NCBI GenBank assembly: GCA_041399085.1
Contig: JAWKTM010000032.1
Location: forward strand, 1 to 64,000
DNA: 64,000 nt
Reading direction: 5' to 3'
DNA from: JAWKTM01 sp041399085
Lineage (GTDB): Bacteria; Planctomycetota; Planctomycetia; Pirellulales; Pirellulaceae
The notes beneath the pieces were generated by a model. It was not told the origin of the DNA. It saw only the letters and a list, made by a program, of their open reading frames with translations, and ran no database searches. Shown here piece by piece: positions 35,948-45,920 of this stretch; position 1 is the first letter of the stretch; every line of letters starts with the position of its first letter. The position numbers and the translations under genes were made by a program.

Positions 35948-38900
35948 CTACACCCAGCTCACTCCACTTCGCAGACCCTGGATATCCGTGCGGATCGATT
36001 GATGGACGCCCAGCACGTTGAACGACGCGATCGTGTCGAACACGTTCTGCTCGTTGCCAAAGTAGTTGCGGGGATTGAACAGCGGCGGGGTGTGCCAGAA
36101 CAGCCGGTAGCCAAACGAACGCATCAATTGCACCAAGGCGGCCGACTGTTCCGCCCGATCGTTCTCGACGTACAAGAACGGCCGATGTCGTTCGATCGTC
36201 TGTCGAGCCCCTCGCAGAACTTGCTGCTCCATCCCTTCGACATCCACCTTCAACAGATTGCATCGCGACACCGCGAGCGCGTCGATCGTGACCAGCGGAA
36301 CCGGTTCGCCTTGCGCTTGCCGGCCGAGGCTGAGTCCGCCGAAATTGTTTTCGCGCGTGTAGTCCAACGCCGGCACGGGCACGCGGCCTTGCGTGTCGCC
36401 CAGGGCCTGCTGGTGCGCGTGGACGTTTTGCACGCTGTTCAATGCCATGTTCGCACACAACGTTTGAAACACGATTCGCTGCGGCTCGAACGCCAAGACC
36501 GTTCCCTTCTTGCCGACCAATTGCGACAGCGGCAACGTGTGGACGCCGATGTTCGCACCGGCTTCGAGCACCACGTCGCCTGGCTTCAGCATCGCGCGAA
36601 ACAAATCGACTTCGCCCTCGGAAAACTCGCCGTACAAGTTCAACGAACGGCCGATGTAGCGATCGTGGCGGTTGTACAACATCACGCCGTAGCGGGCTCG
36701 CACCAAATCGTTGAAGCCAGCCAGCGTGGTGCGCCGAGCGAGCGTGGCCGGTTCCTCTTCGTGCCGAACCGCGGTGGGCGAAGCGGATGTGTTTGGCGAA
36801 GCGGAAGCGGCAGAGTCGGCCGACGCCACCACCGTCGACTCGGCCGCGCCGGCGGAAGCTCCGTCCGGCAACGGCAACGCGGCCTTGGCATCGGCCTGCT
36901 GACGCAACGCCTCCGTCAGCCGCGCGAACACGCCGTCCCAATCGCCCGGCTGCGTTTGGCGGAACAACCGCATCGACGGATACCAGGGGCTGTCCTCGCG
37001 ATCGAGCAGCCACCGCCAGTCCGGCACGTAAGGCAACGCCAACCAAGTCGGCACGCCCAACGCTCCCGCGAGATGTGCGATCGACGTGTCGGTGGTGATG
37101 ACCAAATCCAAGACCTTCATCACGGCCGCCGTATCGAGGAACGCGCCGGAAGATTCGTCCAACCGCGCTCCCAGATTCACGACGTTGATGTTGGCTCCGG
37201 CTCCCGCAAGCTGCTCGGCGCCGTGCCCCTTTTGCAAGCTGAACAACTGCACGCCGGGCAATGCGGCCAACGGCGCGAACCGCGTGAGCGGCACGCTCCG
37301 CAAATGGTCCGCTTGATGATCGGGATTGCCCTGCCACACGATCCCGACGCGCAAGCCGCCGAACGACCGCAACTCGCTCCGCCAGAACTCGACCAACCGT
37401 TCGTCGGCGAACACATACGGCACGTCGGCAGGAATGGAATCCAAGTCGGTCTTCAAGATCGCCGGTACGCTCAGCAGCGGCGCGTGGACGTCGAACGCCG
37501 GCGGCTGTTCGCGCTGCGGAACAAGCGTGTCGATGCCCGGCGTCGATCGCAGCAGCGGCACGAGCGGCGGCTGGACTTGCACGATCGTCCGCGCGCCGAG
37601 CTGCTTCAACACGTTGGCGTATCGCACGAAATTCAGTGTGTCGCCCAATCCCTGCTCGGCGTACAGCAGGATGGTTTTGCCGTCGAGCGACTCGCCTTGC
37701 CATTCGGGTTGCGCGTGCGGCGGCTTCTTCAGATCGTCGGCTCGCCAACGCCATTCGTACTCGGGCCAGCCGTTCGTAAAATCACCTTGCAGCAACCGAA
37801 TGATGCCCACATTCCGATGCGACTCGGCTTCGTCGGGACTCAGCCGCAATGCCTGCGAGTACCAGTCGATCGCCTCGTCAAAGCGGCCTTCCCAAACCAA
37901 TGTCGTGCCGGCGTTCTTGAAGGCGTTCAGGTAGTCCGGCTTCAGCTCCAACGCGCGGCGAAAGCTGGCCAGCGCTTCGTCGATCCGCCCCAGCCGCCGC
38001 AGTGTGTTGCCCATGTTGTTCAACGCGACGGGAAACTCGGGCTGCAACCGGAGAGCTTCCCGATAGGCCGACTCGGCTTCCTCGAAGCGGTCCAAATCGT
38101 GGCAGGCGATTCCCAAATAACACCAGCCGTTGGCGCTTTCGGGCTGAGCCGACAACACTTGCCGGTAGATGTTCTCGGCGGAGGCGATGTCGCCCGATTG
38201 ATGAATCTGCCAGGCTTGCGTGAGAGCTTGAGCGACGGTGGTCATGGCGTTGGTGATCGGCGAGCCGTGCGAGTGTGAGGAACTGGGCGAAGGGGCGAGC
38301 GAATTGGTCGACGCGCCTGACGAACGCGGCGCGGACGGGTTTTCCTTAATCTGACGCATCCCGGCGGATGTGGGAACAGCAGATAATCGGCCGGAGCTCG
38401 GCGGATCGGCCGATAGACTCCGTTCTCCCGCAGCGACACGGCGCAGCTCGTCGGCCACTCGCGCGAACACCTCGGCCCAATCGCCCAGCGTCCGTTGGCG
38501 AAATAGCCGCATCGTCGGGTACCACGGACTGTCCTCGCGATTCAGCATCCATCGCCAATCGGGAGCCGCCGACAACACAACCCACACCGGCACGCCCAAC
38601 GCGCCCGCCAAGTGGGCGATCGATGTATCCGACGTGACGACCACATCCAGTTCGCACATGACGGCGGCCGTGTCGAGAAACGGACCCGCTTGTTCGTCTA
38701 GCTCCGGTCCCAAATCGACCAACGGCACTCGGTCGCGAAGCGGTTCGATTTGCTCGCGGCCAGCGTTCTTTTGCAAGCCGAACAGCCGCACGTTTTCCAG
38801 CGCGGCCAGCGACGCGAACTGAGCCAACGGAATGCTGCGATCGACATCGGCCGGATGATCCGGGTTGCCTTGCCAAGCGATACCGACTCGCAGGACCCGG

Positions 38901-39727
38901 CCCGGCGAATCGAGCGACTTGCCTCTCAGCGAACAAGCCGCGTCCAACCTCGCGCGCCAGGCACTTCGCAGCGCTTGATCGGCGAACAAGTAAGGCACGT
39001 CGCGCGGCATCGTCGCCTCATTCGTGCGTAGCAACGCCGGCACGCTCAGCAACGACGCATGTGTGTCGAACCGCGGCAACGGATCGCCATGCGTCATCAG
39101 CTCGGCCACGCCGGGGCACGTTCGCAGCAGCGGCAACAAAGGCCGCTGAGCCCACAGAATCATGCGACCGCCGTCGCGTGACAACGGCCCGGCATAACGC
39201 GCGAATTGCAGCGTGTCGCCCAATCCTTGCTCGGCGTACAGCAGCAGCGTCCGGCCAGCCAGCGGCGATCCATCCCAACGTGGCTGCGGATAACTCGGCT
39301 CGGGCATGCGAAAGCAGCGTCTCCGCCACTCATATTCCGGCCAACCACCCGCGAAGTCGCCGGTCGACAACAACGTCACGCCCAGGTTGTTGTGAGCGCT
39401 GGCATAGTCCGGCTTCAAAGCGATCGCTTGCCGCAGCGCCGCGATGGCGTCCGTCGGCTGACCAGCTCGCCGCAGCGCATTCCCCAGATTGTTCCAAGCG
39501 ATCGGGAACTCGGCCCGCAACTCGACCGCTCGGCGATACGCCCCCACGGCTTCGTCCAACCGCCGTTGGTCATAATAGGCGATGCCAAGATAACACCAAG
39601 CTTCGGGACTGGCCGGATCATCGCGCAACACCGACCGATACTCGGCCTCGCCCGCCGCCACATCGCCCGCTTGATGCAGCCGCCATCCAGCCTGCAACCG
39701 TTCGGCGACCGTTGTGCCCGATTCCAT
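35948..39727 (-). CDS. Giant fusion: (TPR + GT-B-like domain) twice, then FkbM methyltransferase
   Basis: A 1259-residue protein. Residues about 5-135 are TPR repeats (WCYLGIAYYDQRRLDEAV, NNLGNALRRAGQPTDAI), about 140-425 a glycosyltransferase GT9/GT41-like domain (LLLYAEQGLGDTLQFARYA, then TSDTSIAHLAGALGVPVWV). After a Ser/Pro linker (about 430-495) the same architecture repeats: TPR about 497-630, glycosyltransferase-like about 640-905 (LLYAEQGLGDTLNFVRYA, TTDTSIAHLAGALGVPTWL). A Ser/Ala linker leads to an FkbM-type SAM methyltransferase (about 1000-1225; DVVLEAGANIGVHTLPLS, then LLKVDVEGMEQQVLRGA). Probably modifies protein- or lipid-linked glycans in the cytoplasm. Start ATG at 39727. Confidence 0.85.
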   Translation of the reverse strand: MESGTTVAERLQAGWRLHQAGDVAAGEAEYRSVLRDDPASPEAWCYLGIAYYDQRRLDEAVGAYRRAVELRAEFPIAWNNLGNALRRAGQPTDAIAALRQAIALKPDYASAHNNLGVTLLSTGDFAGGWPEYEWRRRCFRMPEPSYPQPRWDGSPLAGRTLLLYAEQGLGDTLQFARYAGPLSRDGGRMILWAQRPLLPLLRTCPGVAELMTHGDPLPRFDTHASLLSVPALLRTNEATMPRDVPYLFADQALRSAWRARLDAACSLRGKSLDSPGRVLRVGIAWQGNPDHPADVDRSIPLAQFASLAALENVRLFGLQKNAGREQIEPLRDRVPLVDLGPELDEQAGPFLDTAAVMCELDVVVTSDTSIAHLAGALGVPVWVVLSAAPDWRWMLNREDSPWYPTMRLFRQRTLGDWAEVFARVADELRRVAAGERSLSADPPSSGRLSAVPTSAGMRQIKENPSAPRSSGASTNSLAPSPSSSHSHGSPITNAMTTVAQALTQAWQIHQSGDIASAENIYRQVLSAQPESANGWCYLGIACHDLDRFEEAESAYREALRLQPEFPVALNNMGNTLRRLGRIDEALASFRRALELKPDYLNAFKNAGTTLVWEGRFDEAIDWYSQALRLSPDEAESHRNVGIIRLLQGDFTNGWPEYEWRWRADDLKKPPHAQPEWQGESLDGKTILLYAEQGLGDTLNFVRYANVLKQLGARTIVQVQPPLVPLLRSTPGIDTLVPQREQPPAFDVHAPLLSVPAILKTDLDSIPADVPYVFADERLVEFWRSELRSFGGLRVGIVWQGNPDHQADHLRSVPLTRFAPLAALPGVQLFSLQKGHGAEQLAGAGANINVVNLGARLDESSGAFLDTAAVMKVLDLVITTDTSIAHLAGALGVPTWLALPYVPDWRWLLDREDSPWYPSMRLFRQTQPGDWDGVFARLTEALRQQADAKAALPLPDGASAGAAESTVVASADSAASASPNTSASPTAVRHEEEPATLARRTTLAGFNDLVRARYGVMLYNRHDRYIGRSLNLYGEFSEGEVDLFRAMLKPGDVVLEAGANIGVHTLPLSQLVGKKGTVLAFEPQRIVFQTLCANMALNSVQNVHAHQQALGDTQGRVPVPALDYTRENNFGGLSLGRQAQGEPVPLVTIDALAVSRCNLLKVDVEGMEQQVLRGARQTIERHRPFLYVENDRAEQSAALVQLMRSFGYRLFWHTPPLFNPRNYFGNEQNVFDTIASFNVLGVHQSIRTDIQGLRSGVSWV

Positions 39728-39850
39728 CCGCTTCCGTCCGCTCTTTCAGAAACCCGTCGATCGCCTTCCACGACGATCGTTTCCAGCCAAACACCCTACA
39801 ACAACGGGCGGCGTCTGACACGATGGAAGTGAGCCAGGCTCCGGTCACAC

Positions 39851-40753
39851 TCACCGGCGTCGCAAGTCCGCGGCCAATTGGCGAACGGCACGTTCCTTGG
39901 CCTTGGCCTCGACCTCCACCGTAATCGCCAGCTTGCGCCATTGACTTGGGAAGTCACCCGGATCGATATAGTCGTGATGACGTTCGGGCTTGGGGCCATC
40001 CCAACCTTCTAACGGGCTCGATATGTGAAACAGCGGCTCGCGATCCCAAGTCCCGATCGCGGCGTCCGTGGCCGCTTTGATGGAAAGCCGATCCCGATGA
40101 CAGCGATGATGATGTACGTCATATACCAGCGGGACTCCTTCGATTCGACATAGAGGCAGCAACTCTTCTGGCGAGTAAATCCGGTCGTCATTCTCGACCG
40201 TCAATCGTCGTCGAACCCGCTCCGAAAGCCGCCCCAAGGTTCGAGCGAACCGTTCTAACGCCGACGCTTTATCGCCAAACGCGCCGCCGCCATGAATATT
40301 GATAACATCCGCTCCAATCCACTCCGCGACTTCCGCTTGATATTCCAGTTCGGCCAGCGACGAGGCGACCACTTCCTCGCGCGGTGAATTCAAAACCACG
40401 AATTGATCGGGATGAAAAGTCAGCCTCACATTCTTTGTATGAGCCACCTCGCCACAATGTTGAAAACCGTCCACGATATTCCGCCATCCTGGCAACTCCT
40501 CAATCCGATAGCCGCATTCCGCATGGGTCTTGATTGGCAGAATCTGGCTGTTCACCCGAAAACACCCGATGCCTTCCGCCGCGCAGAAGTTGACCGCCGC
40601 TAATAATGCCTCCGCATTCGCTTGGCACAGCTCAGCCAGTTTCGCCAACGCCGCCGATCGTTCCAGCCGCTTAACCGCCGTTACCGTCGTCGTGCGAAAA
40701 CGGATGGGCTCGTCACAAAACGTACAACACAATCCTAGGCGAGGTTTCGGCAT
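39851..40753 (-). CDS. uvsE: UV damage endonuclease UvdE/UvsE
   Basis: A 300-residue TIM-barrel endonuclease that nicks DNA 5' to UV photoproducts. Family features: RLGLCCTF near the N-terminus, FRVNSQILPIKTH (about 66-78), RLTFHPDQFVVLNSP (about 110-124), INIHGGGAFGDK (about 147-158), LTVENDD (about 185), VYDVHHH (about 208-214), and HISSP (about 238), which carry the metal-binding His, Glu and Asp residues. ATG at 40753 preferred over a TTG nine bases upstream. It lies 51 bp downstream of the last carotenoid gene on the same strand and may be cotranscribed with it. Confidence 0.93.
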   Translation of the reverse strand: MPKPRLGLCCTFCDEPIRFRTTTVTAVKRLERSAALAKLAELCQANAEALLAAVNFCAAEGIGCFRVNSQILPIKTHAECGYRIEELPGWRNIVDGFQHCGEVAHTKNVRLTFHPDQFVVLNSPREEVVASSLAELEYQAEVAEWIGADVINIHGGGAFGDKASALERFARTLGRLSERVRRRLTVENDDRIYSPEELLPLCRIEGVPLVYDVHHHRCHRDRLSIKAATDAAIGTWDREPLFHISSPLEGWDGPKPERHHDYIDPGDFPSQWRKLAITVEVEAKAKERAVRQLAADLRRR

Positions 40754-40804
40754 GAATCCCAACGGAATGAGGCGTCGAGCGCGACGCGGTTATAAGAATG
40801 GCAC

Positions 40805-41974
40805 TCACATGCCAGAGTCGGCGATAACACGATCTGCTTCGTAGCTGCGATCCTTCCACTGAGATGGCCGACCTATCAGCCACTTCAGCAGTGCTGACCA
40901 TTGAATCAGCAGCAGCACGGCAACACCGATTGGATGCAGCACGACGCTCAACCATGATTGTTGAAACCGAAGTGCGGCCAGTACGCGCGGTGCGTATCCG
41001 GCACACACGGCGGCAAACAACGTCATTTTTCCCCAGAATGAAAGCGGAACGACAGACGCGGCAAGCAACAGCGGCAACGGCAAGACCTGCCCGACAAGCA
41101 ATAGCACCGTGGTTGGAACGATGAGCTTCGGCGAAGCCAGTCCTTCAATGGCGTTTTTCTCGAATCCTTTCCACACCTCGCCGCCGCTTCGATACATTCG
41201 ACACGTCGCAACTTCCGTGGCATCAAACAAGTCCGTCGCGAAGCCCGCCGCGCGATACGCCCGCGGTAGCTTCACACCATCATGCAACGAGTCGCGGATC
41301 TTCGCGTGCCCGCCTGCGGTCCGATAATCATCGGCCCAAGTTACAAATAGTTGTCCACAACCGGCGCCGTAGCTGGGATGCACACTGTGTCGCATGCGTC
41401 CGAGCGGCAGAAACCCCAACAAGACCCAATGAATCAAAGGTATAACCAATTGCTCTGATATGGTCGTTGCGACTTGCAGTGGTATGCCACTAACCAGACT
41501 CGCCTTCGACTGCTGTAAGAAGGCGACGGCCCGCGCCACACCGTGCGGAGTCACTCGAACATCCGCATCCAAGTAGACCAAGACTTCGCCACGAGCCAAC
41601 TCGGCGAGCGTGGCACAGGCGTGCTGCTTTCCACACCATCCAGGTGGCAACGGAGGCGACTCATGAACTCGCACCCTTTCGTCATCATCCGCGAGCGCCG
41701 ACACGATACGCGCCGTGCGGTCCGTCGAATGATCGTCCAGCACGACCACCTCCACGGTCACGCCTTCGCTTGCTAGGGCAGCCTCGACAGCCGCCGCGAT
41801 TCCCCGCTCCTCATTGCGAGCTGGTATGAGAATGGACACTAGGTTCACACTGCTGACTTGCGACGCATCTTTCGGCGGACCTTGATACAGACGCAAATTG
41901 CGGATGATCAACGCCAGCGGCAACACAGCGAACAGTAGGCAGATGACAGCCAGTATCTCCAGAAACATACTCAT
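40805..41974 (-). CDS. crtQ: Carotenoid-pathway glycosyltransferase (CrtQ-like, GT2)
   Basis: A 389-residue membrane-associated family 2 glycosyltransferase. N-terminal membrane helix (about 5-26), nucleotide-sugar region SILIPARNEE (about 47-56), DDHSTDRT (about 79-86), the DAD-type motif VYLDADVRV (about 132-140), PGWCGKQHAC (about 111-120), and three to four C-terminal hydrophobic segments. In staphyloxanthin-type pathways CrtQ attaches glucose to the C30 carotenoid acid. Its ATG overlaps the stop of the acyltransferase gene by 4 nt. Specific role is inferred from the cluster. Confidence 0.82.
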   Translation of the reverse strand: MSMFLEILAVICLLFAVLPLALIIRNLRLYQGPPKDASQVSSVNLVSILIPARNEERGIAAAVEAALASEGVTVEVVVLDDHSTDRTARIVSALADDDERVRVHESPPLPPGWCGKQHACATLAELARGEVLVYLDADVRVTPHGVARAVAFLQQSKASLVSGIPLQVATTISEQLVIPLIHWVLLGFLPLGRMRHSVHPSYGAGCGQLFVTWADDYRTAGGHAKIRDSLHDGVKLPRAYRAAGFATDLFDATEVATCRMYRSGGEVWKGFEKNAIEGLASPKLIVPTTVLLLVGQVLPLPLLLAASVVPLSFWGKMTLFAAVCAGYAPRVLAALRFQQSWLSVVLHPIGVAVLLLIQWSALLKWLIGRPSQWKDRSYEADRVIADSGM

Positions 41975-42815
41975 TCACTCCCGCGCTCGTCCACAAGCGG
42001 CACATTCGCGGACCGACCGAGCACACGGCGCCATACGTCATAGAACACGCTCACCCGCCGTCGCCCGCGAATAACAGGAGTTCCTCTCGTAAAATCGCGA
42101 GACACTGCAAACTTGGCCAACTCGTCTTGCGTTTCTTCCAACGCGGACGATAACCGGATTTGCCATTCGTCCGACGATACCATGGTGTCCGAAGGAAGAG
42201 GTTCGCCAAATCGCACCAAGGCCACCGGCAAACGCTCATTCCAAAACGGATACTCGATGGCCATAGGCAGTATGGTCACTCCATCAAGTCGCGAAGCCAA
42301 TCTGGCCAGCCCTGGAGCCAAACGAACAGGCCGAACACGTGGATCGGCAAAGGCAGCTTGCGGCGTGATCCACAGTGCCGCATTGTGCGATTGAAGCACC
42401 GCCGTGCTGACGCTCCAGAACTGGGCGGCTCCTGCCCGAGTCTGCTGCTCGACTCCAAAAAGCCCAAGCGACTGAAAAATCGAAACTGCTCCAACGCCTT
42501 GGCGTCAATCGGAGCGAAGTGTTGCCGTTGAGGGAACTGAGTCCGTGCAATGATGAGACCTATCAATGGATCCCACCAGGACGCATGATTCAAGTACACA
42601 ACGAGCGGCCGTTCGCCAATAAGACGGCTCGGTTCCGATCCGCCTCGATCCAACAACACGCGATCGAAGTGAGTCCGTAGATAGCGACGCACATACCACT
42701 CAAAGGAACGTAGCATCCAGGCCGATACTACCGGCGCCGATGCCTGGGCCTTTCGCCGACCGTCTCGCGAACCACGGACGCGAGATTTCACCACCCCGTC
42801 GGTCGCCCCGATCAT
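41971..42815 (-). CDS. Carotenoid-pathway acyltransferase (PlsC-like, CrtO role), one frameshift
   Basis: A lysophospholipid-acyltransferase-type protein of about 281 residues after repair. The ATG at 42815 overlaps the stop of the preceding desaturase-type gene (ATGA). The acyltransferase block I reads LNHASWWDPL (H-x4-D). The frame breaks in a run of five T at about 42457-42466: FFSRLG is in one frame and LFGVEQQTRAGAAQFWSVST in the next, consistent with one lost base. The second part (ALWITPQ to RRVSVFYDVWRRVLG) runs to 41971. Position fits the final acylation of a glycosylated C30 carotenoid. Sequencing error or true loss of function unresolved. Confidence 0.78.
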
Positions 42816-44377
42816 GAGCCGAGTCCGATTGGAACTTTCACATTCGCCTGGGGGCCCACGCACGCGAAATCTCGATCCAGCGAGTCAGCCGCGATCCAAC
42901 CACTCATCATGGCCATCGGCATGCCCGGTCCAGGGTGCGCCGAACCACCTGCCAAGTAGAATCCGTGAATGCCCCGGTTCCGGTTGGCCGACTTAAACGC
43001 TCCCAGGAACCGACCGTGACTGGCCAGACCGTAGATCGCTCCTTTCCACACATGGTAGCGACGGTCAATATCCTCAGGCGTCAGAGCCGACTCGAACTCG
43101 ATTCGTTCCTCCAAATCGGTGAGATTGGCGGTTTCCGCCAGTTTCTTCAAAATAATCTCACGGTACTTCGGAAACATCGCTTGCCAATCATGATGATCGT
43201 GCAAATACGGTGTATGAACGAGCACATACAACGCCTCTCCGCCTTTGGGCGCCACCGACGGATCGGTCCGACCTGGCGCACATAGGTAGCACGTCGGATC
43301 GTCGGCGGGTTCGCCACGTCGATAGATTTGATCGAACTCCTGATGCGGGTCTTGTGAAAACACAAAGTTGTGATGCAACAGATGCTCGTAACGCTCGCGC
43401 AAGCCCAGGTACAGAACAACCCCGGAACATGCAGGTTCGGCCTTTGCACCAGGCAAGCCAGCTAGGTTGCGTTGCTTGGGAGCCAACAGTTCACCGTTCG
43501 TTCGCACCACATCCGAGTTGGAAACCACAGCGTCAAACTCATGGGTATCTCCATCGTCCGTTTGCAAACCAGCCACACGGTTATCGGCCGTCACGATGCG
43601 TTTCACTTGCGTGCCGGTAACGAACTTGATGCCAACTCGTTCGGCCAGACTCCTCAGTGCCCGCGGAACAGCGGCAGTGCCGCCTTCGGGATACCAGACA
43701 CCCTCGTCCGTCTGCATATGAGCGATCCCGCATAGAACGGCGGGCGATGCATCCGGTGCGGAACCAACATACTGAGTAAAGTGGTCAACCATTTGAGCAA
43801 CGCGTGGATCAGCAATATGGGAACGCACCACGCCGCCCACTGTCCGGCCCATTCGCAAGGACCATAGATCGCGAAGGACTTGGGGCGATGCCATCCCAGT
43901 CGCCTGAAACGTGTCGGGGATTCCTCCCACGCTTTTCCAAAAGAAATACCGATCGGAGATGTCATGCAGTCGGCGTGATGTGTCCATGAATTGCGAATAG
44001 CCTCGGGCCGAGGCGGTTCCTCCGAACCGTTCGACTTCGGCTTGCATGGCTGGCGTGTCACGCACCAAGTCCAATGTCGAGCCATCGCTGAAGAAAGACC
44101 GCCACTGTGGATCCAGCGAAATCAGTTGGAGGTGATCTTCGACAGCCTCTCCAGCCTCGGCAAACACCTTCCGCAACACGGAAGGCATCAAGAGGATTGT
44201 GGGGCCCATATCGAAGCGAAAGCCATCGCCCTCAAGCACGGCCGCTTTTCCACCGATCCAACGATTCCGCTCGAAAACGGTCACACGATATCCGCGGGAG
44301 GCCAGCGTACACGCAGCGGTGAGACCGCCCAGGCCGCCACCCACGATACCCACGGAAGGATTATTCGGCTTGATCAT
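42812..44377 (-). CDS. Carotenoid desaturase/oxygenase (CrtN/CrtP family)
   Basis: A 521-residue FAD-dependent phytoene-desaturase-type enzyme. N-terminal dinucleotide-binding motif GGGLGG (12-17) with FERNRWIGGKA, then GFRFDMGPTILLMPSVL, and a C-terminal FAD-contact motif FYLAGGSAHPGPGMPMAMMSG. Start ATG at 44377 overlaps the aldehyde dehydrogenase end by 17 nt; longer in-frame starts lie inside that gene. With its sister at 45917-47497 it probably supplies the desaturation and terminal-oxidation steps of a C30 carotenoid, but which of the two is CrtN and which CrtP cannot be settled by eye. Confidence 0.87.
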   Translation of the reverse strand: MIKPNNPSVGIVGGGLGGLTAACTLASRGYRVTVFERNRWIGGKAAVLEGDGFRFDMGPTILLMPSVLRKVFAEAGEAVEDHLQLISLDPQWRSFFSDGSTLDLVRDTPAMQAEVERFGGTASARGYSQFMDTSRRLHDISDRYFFWKSVGGIPDTFQATGMASPQVLRDLWSLRMGRTVGGVVRSHIADPRVAQMVDHFTQYVGSAPDASPAVLCGIAHMQTDEGVWYPEGGTAAVPRALRSLAERVGIKFVTGTQVKRIVTADNRVAGLQTDDGDTHEFDAVVSNSDVVRTNGELLAPKQRNLAGLPGAKAEPACSGVVLYLGLRERYEHLLHHNFVFSQDPHQEFDQIYRRGEPADDPTCYLCAPGRTDPSVAPKGGEALYVLVHTPYLHDHHDWQAMFPKYREIILKKLAETANLTDLEERIEFESALTPEDIDRRYHVWKGAIYGLASHGRFLGAFKSANRNRGIHGFYLAGGSAHPGPGMPMAMMSGWIAADSLDRDFACVGPQANVKVPIGLGS

Positions 44378-45920
44378 TTGTGTTATCTCTCGTCTTTTTG
44401 TTGTATCGGGAACGGCGTTGACGCCAGACGGAGCACGCGAGTCGGCAGAAACCCTGTACCCGGCCATACCAACTGGCCGCGTGACCGGCTTTGAGTATCG
44501 AAGCCAATAGCTCCGCATCATGGGGGCTGGGAGAGTCGAAATGGGGTAGCCAGCGGCCGCGACGGATGCTGGTCGCCTTGACTTGGGTCATCGCTAAGAG
44601 ACCTTCGGCGCCCCGAGTAACGCCAAAGCCGCTACGGCCGCTTGCCGCAAACGGCAAACGTGGATCCGCCGTGGGAACGATCACATCGTTAATCGTCACA
44701 CACCCAACTTGGATCTGATTGGCCACGTTTCGCGCGGCAGCCAGCGGACCGAAGACACTTGCTCCCAAGGCGAATGGACAACGCTGAGCGGCATCCAGCG
44801 CTTCGTGAATATCGCCATAAGGGATGAGCAAGGCTACGGGCGCGAACGGATCGGTTTGTGCCATCGGCGTCTCGGGATGAATACCAGTCAGCACGAGAGG
44901 TGCTACCCGTGGTTCGGACATTGCGGACCAAATAGCATGATCGCCGGACAACGCCACCGCACCACGCGAAATCGCATCGCTCGACAATTCGAATACTCGG
45001 CTTCGCCCGGTGTGACTGACATTCACCTTGGGCGCCAAAGTGAGTGTTCGCCGCAATTTGCTTGCGAGTATTTCGACTTGCGATTCTTGAACGAAGATGC
45101 GACGCGGCGCAATGCAAGTTTGGCTTGCATTCATGCGAAACGAGAACGCGATCGCCTCAACAACGCGATCCAGGTCGGCGTCCTTTAACACAAACATCGC
45201 GTCACATCCGGACAATTCCAGTGTGCAGGGTGTTAGCTGCTTTGCGGCTTGTGAGAGTACGGATCGGCCAGTTTGCTCAGATCCGGTTAAAACCACATGG
45301 TCGACGCCTGCTTCGATAGCCATTTGTGCCGCGGAGGAATCGTCATCCAGCACTTGTAGTAAATGCTGGGGAACACCCGCGTGATGCAACGCCTCCGCGA
45401 ACCGAAGCAGGGCACGCTGTCCATTCGCAGCCGGCTTTATTAGAACCGCATTGCCCGCCACGACAGCTTGAATCGTCTGAATTCCGGCTAACATTAGCGG
45501 GTAATTAGACGGCCCAATGATGAGCACAACACCCCAAGGCTCGCGCTGCACAACCAGATCGACGCCGAACAACCAAGCCGGCCTGGCGCGACGCGACATT
45601 TGCCGTGGAGCGAGCAAGCGGGACGCTTCACGCCGAAGAAAGCGACAGGCCGCTGCCAGCGGCAACAACTCCGCGGACAATGTGGTAGCCGCACCACCGT
45701 CTAACTCGTGGGATCTTTGTGGTAGACGCAGCAGGGCCTCGTATTCCTGCCAATTCTCGGCCAAATCGGCTTCCGCCTGTCGGAGCATAGCGAGGCGTTG
45801 CGGCAAAGACACGCGACGCCACGTATTCTGAGCCTCCCTAGCTAGGGAGATTCGCATCGGCATTTCACACGAGTCGTCACCAACTCGTGTTTGCGTATCG
45901 GACAATGGCAAACGAATCAT
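44361..45920 (-). CDS. Carotenoid aldehyde dehydrogenase
   Basis: A 519-residue aldehyde dehydrogenase superfamily enzyme. The NAD-binding motif is GSEQTG (213-218), the general base E235 (LELSG) and the nucleophile C269 (ASQTCIAPRR); GPSNYPL (136-142) is also typical. The ATG at 45920 overlaps the upstream desaturase stop by 4 nt. A GTG 21 bases upstream lies within that gene. In staphyloxanthin-type pathways such an enzyme oxidises the terminal aldehyde to the carboxylic acid; the role here is inferred from operon context. Confidence 0.87.
   Translation of the reverse strand: MIRLPLSDTQTRVGDDSCEMPMRISLAREAQNTWRRVSLPQRLAMLRQAEADLAENWQEYEALLRLPQRSHELDGGAATTLSAELLPLAAACRFLRREASRLLAPRQMSRRARPAWLFGVDLVVQREPWGVVLIIGPSNYPLMLAGIQTIQAVVAGNAVLIKPAANGQRALLRFAEALHHAGVPQHLLQVLDDDSSAAQMAIEAGVDHVVLTGSEQTGRSVLSQAAKQLTPCTLELSGCDAMFVLKDADLDRVVEAIAFSFRMNASQTCIAPRRIFVQESQVEILASKLRRTLTLAPKVNVSHTGRSRVFELSSDAISRGAVALSGDHAIWSAMSEPRVAPLVLTGIHPETPMAQTDPFAPVALLIPYGDIHEALDAAQRCPFALGASVFGPLAAARNVANQIQVGCVTINDVIVPTADPRLPFAASGRSGFGVTRGAEGLLAMTQVKATSIRRGRWLPHFDSPSPHDAELLASILKAGHAASWYGRVQGFCRLACSVWRQRRSRYNKKTRDNTNDQAE

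Noticed and set aside
35519..38278. A 919-codon plus-strand frame opposite the TPR-glycosyltransferase fusion
   Set aside because: Its product is rich in Arg, His and Gln with no domain, typical of an antisense frame in GC-rich DNA, while the minus strand encodes recognisable domains throughout.
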